This document shows, in pieces, positions 1-5,038 of a stretch of DNA of 5,700 nt. Position numbers and translations under genes: made by a program. Numbering within the stretch: position 1 is the stretch's first letter; each line of letters opens with the position of its first letter. The notes beneath the pieces are model-generated. The model did not search any database and was not told the origin of the DNA. It worked only from the letters and a program-made list of their open reading frames with translations. The DNA is from Flavobacteriales bacterium (GTDB taxonomy: Bacteria; Bacteroidota; Bacteroidia; Flavobacteriales; Flavobacteriaceae): positions 1 to 5,700 of the forward strand of contig JALWYR010000132.1 of the NCBI GenBank assembly GCA_027003085.1, given 5' to 3'.

Positions 1-14
1 ACTTAAAAAACTAA
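1..14 (+). CDS. Possible last codons of an upstream gene (sigma factor suspected)
   Basis: One frame entering from the left edge reads Leu-Lys-Asn and then stops at TAA (12-14). The last A of that stop is the first base of the next gene's ATG, giving the overlap TAATG. Such stop/start overlaps are common between an ECF sigma factor gene and its anti-sigma gene, and the next gene is an anti-sigma factor, so I infer that a sigma-70 family ECF gene ends here. Only a few codons are visible, nothing in them identifies a family, and another frame has an earlier TAA at 4-6. The call rests on context alone. Confidence 0.3.
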
Positions 15-271
15 TGAACGGGCTTTTGCTCGATTGTCAAACGGCCACACGATACGTAACCCGCGATTTGGAAGGCGAACTTCCGGCTATCAAACGCCTG
101 CGTATGCAAATTCATTTGAAGGTATGCCCTTCTTGCTTTCGTTTCTACCGCCAATCGGTCGAAATACAAAAATACCTGCGCGCACCCTGGACCCAATCTT
201 ACCAAACAGGATTGTCGGAACAGGCACGCCGACGGTTAAAAAAAATCATCGAAGAACATCAAAACGAATAA
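14..271 (+). CDS. Zinc-binding anti-sigma factor (ZAS type, soluble)
   Basis: This 85-residue protein probably binds and silences an ECF sigma factor in the cytoplasm. The zinc-binding anti-sigma signature His-x3-Cys-x2-Cys is H34-C38-C41 (HLKVCPSC). An additional Cys8 sits 26 residues before the histidine. In the redox-sensing anti-sigma factor RsrA the zinc ligands are, from memory, C11, H37, C41 and C44, which is the same spacing, so a thiol-disulfide or metal-responsive switch is plausible. There is no membrane segment and no periplasmic domain; the C-terminal part is charged and helical-looking. The length suits a minimal ZAS domain. The ATG at 14 is preferred because the next in-frame ATG (residue 31) would remove Cys8 and leave barely half the domain. 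It overlaps the preceding stop, suggesting translational coupling, and lies 31 nt upstream of the EF-hand gene. The ZAS call is fairly secure; the signal sensed is inference. Confidence 0.75.
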   Translation: MNGLLLDCQTATRYVTRDLEGELPAIKRLRMQIHLKVCPSCFRFYRQSVEIQKYLRAPWTQSYQTGLSEQARRRLKKIIEEHQNE

Positions 272-302
272 TTCTTTTATTAACCGACAAAAACCCACAA
301 TC

Positions 303-803
303 ATGAAAAACAAAAAAACAATCCTCCTGACCGGGCTTGCAGCCCTGATCATCTCCCTGATGAGCTTCGGTTTAGGACCCGGAAAATCCGGGTCGGCCGG
401 GCAAAACGACCGGCGTATTTCCATGCCCGGAAAACCCGACTTCGCCGCCATCGATGCCAATGACGACGGAAAAATAAGCAAGGAAGAATTCCTGCTGTTT
501 GCTTGCTCGCAATGGAACAAGCGCGACAAAAATCAAGACGGCCGCCTCGACCGCGACGAATGCATCATGTTCGACACCTTCAATACCGACGGCGACGACT
601 ATGTTTCCATGGACGAATTCCGTGCGGGTCAACTGAAAAAATTCCAAAAAATGGATACCAACGGCGACGGCTTCGTGTCCAAAGCCGAATTCAACCAAAC
701 CATGGGCGGCCATAACGGCTCCAAGTGCGGAAGCGGTAAATGCGGCAGTGGAAAAACCGTCAAATCCAAATGCGGCGCCGGCAAATGCGGCAGCGGAAAC
801 TAA
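303..803 (+). CDS. Secreted four-EF-hand protein with KCGxGKCG cysteine tail
   Basis: This 166-residue exported protein probably binds calcium and perhaps soft metals. Residues 1 to about 23 form a Sec-type signal (basic MKNKK, then a hydrophobic core); the cleavage site is unclear, and no lipobox is convincing. Four EF-hand loops follow at residues 51-62, 75-86, 94-105 and 118-129. Loops 1, 2 and 4 have the canonical D-x-(N)-x-D-G pattern with Glu at position 12. Loop 3 starts with Asn and has Asp instead of Gly at position 6. Two cysteines (68 and 87) flank loop 2. After a Gly/Asn linker the C-terminus holds two near-identical units, KCGSGKCG (141-148) and KCGAGKCG (156-163), with Cys142, 147, 157 and 162. 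Such tails recall the EGKCG repeats of HvfA/bufferin copper-binding peptides, which a DUF692 enzyme modifies. Here the Glu is missing and no such enzyme is visible. The gene sits between an anti-sigma gene and doxX, as stress-induced metal-handling operons often do. The EF-hands are certain; the metal role of the tail is inferred. Confidence 0.85.
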   Translation: MKNKKTILLTGLAALIISLMSFGLGPGKSGSAGQNDRRISMPGKPDFAAIDANDDGKISKEEFLLFACSQWNKRDKNQDGRLDRDECIMFDTFNTDGDDYVSMDEFRAGQLKKFQKMDTNGDGFVSKAEFNQTMGGHNGSKCGSGKCGSGKTVKSKCGAGKCGSGN

Positions 804-832
804 ACGACCCCAAACCTGAAAAATCAAATCCC

Positions 833-1264
833 ATGTTAGGAAAAATCAATCATTTCCTGAACCTTTTGGCAGGACGCTCCCAAAACCTGGCGTTGCTGTT
901 TCTGCGCTTGATTTTGGCTTACGGATTTTACGGCCCGGCCATGATGAAATGGCACAACATGCATGCCATTGGCGACTGGTTCAAAAGTTTGGGCTATCCG
1001 TTTCCGTATGTGAACGCCTACCTGGCCGGCACCACCGAAATGCTGGGTGTGATATTACTTGTCTTGGGCTTGGGCATTCGATATATCAGTGTGGCGCTAA
1101 TATTTGTAATGCTGGTGGCTATTACCACCGTACATTTGCGCCACGGTTTCGAAGCCGGAAACAACGGCTTTGAGATACCTTTGTATTATGCCTTGATGCT
1201 GTTTGCGCTCTTTGCCTTCGGTGGCGGAAAATACGGTTTGGACTACTACTTGCGTAAAAAATAA
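833..1264 (+). CDS. DoxX family integral membrane protein
   Basis: This is a 143-residue four-helix inner-membrane protein of the DoxX/DoxD-like superfamily. Hydrophobic segments lie at about residues 19-38, 60-80, 83-101 and 115-131. Family hallmarks are the Arg-rich start of helix 1 (LRLILAYGFYGPAMMKW), the FxSLGYPFP loop, the conserved Glu69 in helix 2, Arg83 after it, and a histidine pair (H101, H104) at the end of helix 3. DoxX proteins are linked to quinone or thiol redox and oxidative-stress complexes, and a DoxX protein is the fourth gene (HvfD/BufD) of bufferin operons, where its exact role is unclear. The ATG at 833 is chosen because the open frame upstream to 740 overlaps the tail of the EF-hand gene and encodes an Arg/Lys-rich stretch that is a frame shadow. 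The 29-nt gap to the EF-hand gene and the terminator immediately downstream indicate that it ends the operon. Confidence 0.85.
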   Translation: MLGKINHFLNLLAGRSQNLALLFLRLILAYGFYGPAMMKWHNMHAIGDWFKSLGYPFPYVNAYLAGTTEMLGVILLVLGLGIRYISVALIFVMLVAITTVHLRHGFEAGNNGFEIPLYYALMLFALFAFGGGKYGLDYYLRKK

Positions 1265-1290
1265 CGCGAAAGAATAAATCCGTTTGCCCG

Positions 1291-1322
1291 GGCGCCTTTC
1301 GGAACGAAGGGCGCCTTTTTTT
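1291..1322 (+). terminator. Intrinsic terminator of the anti-sigma/EF-hand/doxX operon
   Basis: The left arm GGCGCCTTTC (1291-1300) and right arm GAAGGGCGCC (1306-1315) pair over 10 bp with one G-U wobble around a five-base loop. Seven T residues (1316-1322) follow directly. It lies 27 nt after the doxX stop. On the minus strand no T-run follows the stem, so it should act only on plus-strand transcripts. Confidence 0.9.
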
Positions 1323-1698
1323 GGGGAAATAACCGGTCGCTGCAACATCATTTTGCTTTGCAAAAATGGTATCGATGGGCCGGCGCGCCAAAAAGCGCCA
1401 GGGATGGGAGCGGTATGAGCCGAAGCCGCGCCGCCGGCCTGCCACGCCGGCGTGACTGACAGCGGGAAGCCGCGACCGGCGTGTTTTGCAGGCCAAGAGC
1501 GCGGCGAGGCGAATTTAAGCGGACAGCCCGACGGCGCCACGTGAGGAAACGCGCCCGACGAGGGCGCTCCGTCGTCCCGAAGACGGGCGCGTGCCGCCCC
1601 CGCAGCGCCGTAGGCGCTGACGGATTGCCTCCGGCAAGCCGCGCGGGCTTCGCCCGCCGGCGGCGGCCCGAACGCGGACGCCGGGGCGCCCTGAAAAA
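1323..1698. repeat. GC-rich hairpin-dense intergenic element, no gene
   Basis: This 376-base spacer separates convergent genes and holds no credible coding region. By direct count 1561-1620 is 47/60 GC and 1621-1680 is 49/60, against 33/60 in a pyrH sample. Perfect short hairpins are packed on the right: 1551-1567 (GCGCCC, 5-nt loop), 1604-1618 (AGCGCC, 3-nt loop), 1625-1637 (TTGCC, 3-nt loop) and 1643-1657 (GCGGGC, 3-nt loop). A further stem pairs 1569-1573 with 1582-1586. A 12-bp palindrome CACGCCGGCGTG lies at 1443-1454, and an AT-rich stem with one bulged A at 1349-1368 marks the left side. The signatures GCGCCAGGGAT (1395-1405), AGCGGGAAGCC (1461-1471) and AGCGGACAGCCCGAC (1518-1532) occur in the same order as in an element I recall from many Bacteroidota intergenic regions (GCG..AGGGAT, AGCGGAAA.C, AGCGGA.AGCCCGAC). 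I call it a dispersed structured repeat; the function is unknown, and the family match is from memory. Confidence 0.55.
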
Positions 1699-2397
1699 TC
1701 AAAGAAAACTCAGCATCACGCCGAATTTCAAATCATACATGGGCGCGTGTCGGCCGTTTACCGCCACCTTTTGGCTCCAAAGGTCGTTCAGGCCGTAATA
1801 CACATAACCGTTGAGTTCGCCATAGCCGGCATACACATACACGCCGTATTGCCAACGGCTGGGAATGGCGGTGAGCTTAATGTATTGCACGGCCAGTTTT
1901 TCGGTTTCGTAATGCGACTCGGCACCCACGGTGTAGCCCAGCAAAAAACCCGTGTATATCCTGAAAAACCGGAAGCGCTCGGCCGTGCTGTTGCGGTAGC
2001 GGAACTCAACGGGCATAATCAGTTTTTTCACCACGAAAGCGTTGTTGATATAATCGCCGGGGGTGAGCACTTCGTAGGTAATCCGGCCCGTTTGCTCGTC
2101 CTTGCCAATGCGCAGATTTTGATAGTAAACGTCGCGCTCGTAGCCAAAACCCAAGCCGAAACCCAAATTGCGGCGCAGATTGACCGGTATGTCGCGGATA
2201 AAACCGAACGAAACCGCGTGCGAAAAGCCTTGTTGCGACACGCCCGGATACAGGTGGCGAATGTTAATGTAGGAAAGGTTGAAAAACACCTGGTCTTCCA
2301 AATAGTGCGAAAAATCGGTCCGGCCCGTGGTGTCGGACTGGGCGCCCGCCCGGGCCGCAAGCATCAAAAACAAGAGGAAAGCCCATCGAATTTTCAT
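1699..2397 (-). CDS. PorT-like outer-membrane beta-barrel protein
   Basis: This 232-residue protein is probably an outer-membrane barrel. Residues 1-19 form a Sec signal peptide with an A-G-A cleavage site before Gln20. The mature part is a series of amphipathic strands rich in Tyr, Phe and Gly, for example AVSFGFIRDIP, LGFGLGFGYERD, MPVEFRYRNS, FRIYTGFLLGYTVG, and QYGVYVYAGYG followed by GYVYYGLND. The chain ends in MLSFL, a hydrophobic terminus with an aromatic residue near the end, as is usual for barrels. The pattern YLEDQ...LSY near the mature N-terminus, then GFIRDIP and FRIYTGF, matches a conserved Bacteroidota family usually annotated as porin family or PorT family (OMP_b-brl type). 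I do not think it is the true type IX secretion protein PorT/SprT, whose sequence I recall as different. The function is unknown. It is divergent from pyrH with a 49-bp gap and converges on the doxX operon, so it is probably monocistronic. Confidence 0.75.
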   Translation of the reverse strand: MKIRWAFLLFLMLAARAGAQSDTTGRTDFSHYLEDQVFFNLSYINIRHLYPGVSQQGFSHAVSFGFIRDIPVNLRRNLGFGLGFGYERDVYYQNLRIGKDEQTGRITYEVLTPGDYINNAFVVKKLIMPVEFRYRNSTAERFRFFRIYTGFLLGYTVGAESHYETEKLAVQYIKLTAIPSRWQYGVYVYAGYGELNGYVYYGLNDLWSQKVAVNGRHAPMYDLKFGVMLSFL

Positions 2398-2446
2398 CCG
2401 GCGAATTTTACGTAAATTTATAAATTAAAAAACATTTGACCGGTAT
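2398..2446. promoter_or_regulatory. Short divergent promoter region, barrel gene / pyrH
   Basis: These 49 bp separate two divergent start codons, so both promoters should lie here or within the opposite gene. The stretch is AT-rich. AACATTTG at 2431-2438 differs by one base from the Bacteroidota -7 box TAnnTTTG, but would put the transcript start almost on the pyrH ATG. TAAATTTA at 2413-2420 is self-complementary, so it offers a one-mismatch -7 box on both strands. No clear -33 TTG element is seen for either, and there is no Shine-Dalgarno before pyrH. Assignment of individual boxes is weak. Confidence 0.35.
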
Positions 2447-3166
2447 ATGGAAAAAACCAAGCGTATTCTTATCAAAATCAGCGGTGAGGCCTTGGCCGGC
2501 GCCGAAGGCAAAGGTTTGGATGCCAAGGTTTTGGAACGGTTTACGGGGGAAATTGCCCAAGTGGCCCGTGTCGGCATACAAACGGCCCTGGTGATGGGCG
2601 CCGGCAATTTTTACCGCGGGCTTCAAGCCCAAAATACGGCCATCGGACGTGTGCAAGGCGATTTTATGGGTATGACCGCCACGGTGATCAACGCCTTGGC
2701 CTTGCAATCCTTTTTTGCCGCCCAAGGACTCGATGCCGAAGTGTTTAGCGCCTTGTATGTGGAAAAAATCACCCGTAAGCTGTATCCGCCGCAGGCCGTA
2801 GCCGCCTTGGAAGCCGGAAAAATCGTATTGTTTGCCGGCGGAACGGGCAATCCGTTTTTTACCACCGACACGGCCGGTGTGTTGCGTGCGGTGGAAATCG
2901 GTGCCGACCTGATGCTGAAAGCCACCCGTGTGGACGGGGTCTATTCCGACGACCCGGAAAAAAATCCCGCCGCCCGCCGCTACGAACGGCTCGGCTACGA
3001 CGAAGCCCTGGAAAAAAACCTGCGCATTATGGACGCCACGGCCTTTGCCTTGGCTCGCGAAAACCGCTTGCCCATCGTGGTGTTCGACATCAACACGCCG
3101 GGCAACCTGACCAAACTCCTGCTCCAAGGGCTTCCGGTGGGTACCCGTGTGGAAGCACTGGCATAA
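2447..3166 (+). CDS. pyrH: UMP kinase (uridylate kinase)
   Basis: PyrH phosphorylates UMP to UDP with ATP in the cytoplasm, a committed step of pyrimidine nucleotide synthesis. The 239-residue length is normal for the bacterial hexameric enzyme of the amino-acid-kinase fold. Visible motifs are the N-terminal KISGE (10-14), the phosphate-binding loop GAGNFYRG (51-58), GDFMGMTATVIN (71-82) with the UMP-contacting Asp, the nucleotide motif GGTGNPFFTTDTA (131-143), and KATRVDGVYSDDP (158-170). The C-terminal segment MDATAFALAREN...DINTPGNL is in the style of Bacteroidota enzymes. Two positions are unusual: the loop is usually GGGN, here GAGN, and the segment around EKITRKLYPP differs from the usual family sequence. 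All other key residues are in place, so I expect activity. It starts at the ATG at 2447 without a recognisable Shine-Dalgarno, and leads a cluster with frr 48 nt downstream, an old and common pairing; tsf, often upstream, is absent here. Confidence 0.96.
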   Translation: MEKTKRILIKISGEALAGAEGKGLDAKVLERFTGEIAQVARVGIQTALVMGAGNFYRGLQAQNTAIGRVQGDFMGMTATVINALALQSFFAAQGLDAEVFSALYVEKITRKLYPPQAVAALEAGKIVLFAGGTGNPFFTTDTAGVLRAVEIGADLMLKATRVDGVYSDDPEKNPAARRYERLGYDEALEKNLRIMDATAFALARENRLPIVVFDINTPGNLTKLLLQGLPVGTRVEALA

Positions 3167-3214
3167 TCGGCAGGAAATCCGTATTTTTGAGCAACAACCC
3201 AAAAACGGCATATT

Positions 3215-3781
3215 ATGAACGAAGAACTGGAACTCATATTCGACGATGCATCCGAACATATGGAAAAAAGCTTGCATTTCTTTGCGCACGAACTCACCGG
3301 CATCCGGGCCGGAAAGGCCTCACCCTCCATGCTCGATAGTGTGGAAGTGGAATACTACGGCAACAAAGTGCCGCTCAACCAAGTGGGCAACGTGAATGTG
3401 CGCGACAGTCAAACGCTCACCGTGCAGGTGTGGGAAAAAGGTATGCTCCAAACGGTGGAAAAAGCCATTCGTGAGGCCAATTTGGGATTCAATCCGGTCA
3501 ATAACGGCGACATGCTCATTATCAACATTCCGCCGCTAACCGAAGAGCGCCGCAAGCAACTGGTCAAAAAAGCCCACGAAGAAGCCGAAAAAGCCCGCGT
3601 GAGTGTGCGCAACATTCGCAAAGACGCCAAAAAACACATCGAACGGCTCGAAAAAAACAAGGAAATTTCCGAAGATATGGCCAAAGAGGCCTTGGACAAA
3701 CTGCAAAAACTCACCGACGACTACATCAAAAAAATCGACGACCGTCTGGACAAAAAAGAAAAAGACATCCTGACCGTTTAA
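3215..3781 (+). CDS. frr: Ribosome recycling factor
   Basis: RRF works with EF-G to split the post-termination ribosome so that subunits can be reused. The 188-residue protein is of standard length and aligns through the whole family: the helix bearing the conserved GIRAGKASPSMLD (29-41), VEYYGNKVPLNQVGNV of the beta domain (about 45-60), VEKAIREANLGFNP (81-94), IPPLTEERRKQL (105-116), the VRNIRKDAKK stretch with the essential Arg132 (131-140), and the charged C-terminal helix ending in DKKEKDILTV. Domain I is the three-helix bundle formed by the two ends, and domain II is the inserted beta region. It lies 48 nt after pyrH and 33 nt before recA on the same strand, consistent with one transcript. 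The start ATG at 3215 matches the family N-terminus. Nothing looks odd in the protein. Confidence 0.97.
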   Translation: MNEELELIFDDASEHMEKSLHFFAHELTGIRAGKASPSMLDSVEVEYYGNKVPLNQVGNVNVRDSQTLTVQVWEKGMLQTVEKAIREANLGFNPVNNGDMLIINIPPLTEERRKQLVKKAHEEAEKARVSVRNIRKDAKKHIERLEKNKEISEDMAKEALDKLQKLTDDYIKKIDDRLDKKEKDILTV

Positions 3782-3814
3782 TTTATCCAATAACCCGATT
3801 ATTCAAGAACCATT

Positions 3815-4861
3815 ATGGCCAAAAAAGACGATAAAACCAACCTGCAAAAAGAACGCGAAGCCAAGCTGAAAGCTTTGCAGCTCACCCTGGACAAGCTGGA
3901 AAAAACCTACGGCAAAGGCACCGTGATGAAACTGGGCGATGCGCCCGTGGAAGAAGTTCCTGTTATTCCCAGTGGTTCCATTGGCTTGGACATTGCCCTG
4001 GGAGTGGGCGGTTATCCGCGTGGCCGGATCATTGAAATTTTCGGGCCCGAATCCTCGGGTAAAACCACCCTGGCCCTGCATGCCATTGCCGAAGCACAAA
4101 AAGAAGGAGGTATCGCCGCCTTTGTGGATGCCGAACACGCCTTCGACCGGTTTTATGCCCAAAACCTGGGCGTGGACTTGGAAAACCTGATTATTTCCCA
4201 ACCCGATTTCGGCGAACAAGCCCTCGAAATTGTGGACAACCTGATTCGTTCGGGTGCCATCGACATTGTGGTGGTGGACTCCGTGGCCGCCCTTACACCC
4301 AAAAGCGAAATCGAAGGCGAAATGGGTGACTCCAAAATGGGCTTGCAAGCCCGCCTGATGTCGCAAGCGCTGCGGAAACTGACGGCCAATATTTCGCGCA
4401 CACAATCCACGGTGATTTTTATCAACCAGTTGCGCGAAAAAATAGGCGTGGTGTTCGGCAATCCCGAAACCACAACCGGTGGTAACGCGCTCAAATTCTA
4501 TGCTACCCAACGCTTGGATGTGCGCCGTATCGGTGCCATCAAAAACACCAAGGGCGAAATTTTGGGCAACCGCACCCGCGTCAAGGTGGTCAAAAACAAG
4601 GTGGCGCCGCCCTTCAAAACCGCCGAATTCGACATTATGTATGGCGAAGGCGTTTCGCGCACCGGCGAAATCCTGGATTGGGGCGTGGAACTGGACATCA
4701 TCCAAAAAAGCGGGTCCTGGTATTCGTTCGACGGAACCAAAATCGGCCAAGGACGCGAAGCCACCAAAAAAGTGCTCGACGACAATCCCGAACTGCGCGA
4801 AGAACTCGAAGCCCGTATTTATGCGGCCCTAAAAGGCGAAGCCGGAGCGGAGGAACAATGA
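3815..4861 (+). CDS. recA: RecA recombinase
   Basis: RecA forms ATP-dependent filaments on single-stranded DNA, drives strand exchange in recombinational repair and triggers LexA self-cleavage where an SOS system exists. The 348-residue length is typical. Motifs in order: the Walker A loop GPESSGKT (77-84), the catalytic Glu107 in DAEHAFD, Walker B IVVVDS (151-156), DNA-binding loop L1 within EGEMGDSKMGLQAR (167-180), and loop L2 within NQLREKIGVVFGNPETTTGGNALKFYA (204-230). The C-terminal domain with GVSRTGEILDWG and WYSFDGTKIGQGRE is intact. The N-terminus is about 11 residues longer than in E. coli and Lys/Glu-rich, and the acidic tail is short (GEAGAEEQ). It follows frr by 33 nt. No LexA-box-like palindrome is evident in the gap, so expression may depend on the pyrH-frr transcript or on an unseen promoter inside frr. 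Confidence 0.98.
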   Translation: MAKKDDKTNLQKEREAKLKALQLTLDKLEKTYGKGTVMKLGDAPVEEVPVIPSGSIGLDIALGVGGYPRGRIIEIFGPESSGKTTLALHAIAEAQKEGGIAAFVDAEHAFDRFYAQNLGVDLENLIISQPDFGEQALEIVDNLIRSGAIDIVVVDSVAALTPKSEIEGEMGDSKMGLQARLMSQALRKLTANISRTQSTVIFINQLREKIGVVFGNPETTTGGNALKFYATQRLDVRRIGAIKNTKGEILGNRTRVKVVKNKVAPPFKTAEFDIMYGEGVSRTGEILDWGVELDIIQKSGSWYSFDGTKIGQGREATKKVLDDNPELREELEARIYAALKGEAGAEEQ

Positions 4862-5038
4862 CGAGGCGTTTTTCCGGCGGAAAAAAAACGTAGCATATCT
4901 TTACCGTTTGGCCCTTTTTCGGAAAGCGCTCAGCTTTGCCGGAGAACAAAGTAAGACGAACGGCGAACCGAATCGGAGCCGGATGGGCTTGCGAAGTAAC
5001 GAAGGAGACACAGCAGGTGGCTTCGGAGCCCGAAAAAA
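4862..5038. other. Convergent spacer with small repeats and weak hairpins, no gene
   Basis: This 177-base gap lies between the ends of recA and rsmI. Just after recA, TTTTTCC (4869-4875) can pair with GGAAAAA (4879-4885) around three bases. The following bases are A-rich rather than T-rich, so it is not a standard terminator on the plus strand. Further right are a stem CTTTG/CAAAG (4934-4938 with 4947-4951), the direct repeat TCGGAGCC at 4973-4980 and 5023-5030, the segment TTGCGAAGTAACGAAG (4989-5004), and a hairpin GGCT-TCGG-AGCC (5019-5030). The core faintly resembles dispersed TTGCGAGG..ACGAAG intergenic repeats seen in many bacteria. Open frames crossing it run on into antisense rsmI and look non-coding. 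Confidence 0.4.

Noticed and set aside
372..827. Long minus-strand open frame opposite the EF-hand gene
   Set aside because: Its Ala/Val/Phe-rich composition is the mirror image of the EF-hand coding strand; the plus-strand protein has clear domains.
740..832. N-terminal extension of the DoxX frame
   Set aside because: It overlaps the cysteine tail of the EF-hand gene in another frame and encodes an Arg/Lys/Gln-rich stretch with no DoxX similarity; the ATG at 833 gives the normal family start.
1551..1657. CRISPR-like repeat array
   Set aside because: The successive hairpins differ in sequence and spacing, with no constant repeat and no spacers of uniform length.
1097..1702. Minus-strand open frame across the GC-rich spacer, with another at 1122-1496
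   Set aside because: It overlaps doxX antisense and the hairpin-rich element, is dominated by Ala/Arg/Pro/Gly from GC-rich sequence, and shows no recognisable domain.
1481..1798. Plus-strand open frame through the GC-rich spacer
   Set aside because: It is an Arg-rich product of GC-rich hairpins running into the antisense of the barrel gene.
1747..2415. Plus-strand 222-codon open frame opposite the barrel gene
   Set aside because: The minus frame has a signal peptide, barrel strands and a family match; the plus frame is its shadow.
2408..3289. 293-codon minus-strand open frame opposite pyrH
   Set aside because: It is an antisense shadow of pyrH, rich in His/Gly/Phe/Gln, with no coherent domain.
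3803..4750. 315-codon minus-strand open frame opposite recA
   Set aside because: It is an antisense shadow of recA, whose motifs are unmistakable.
4869..4890. Terminator for recA
   Set aside because: The stem is A/T-rich, has a three-base loop and is followed by A residues, not T, on the plus strand; it is not a standard intrinsic terminator.
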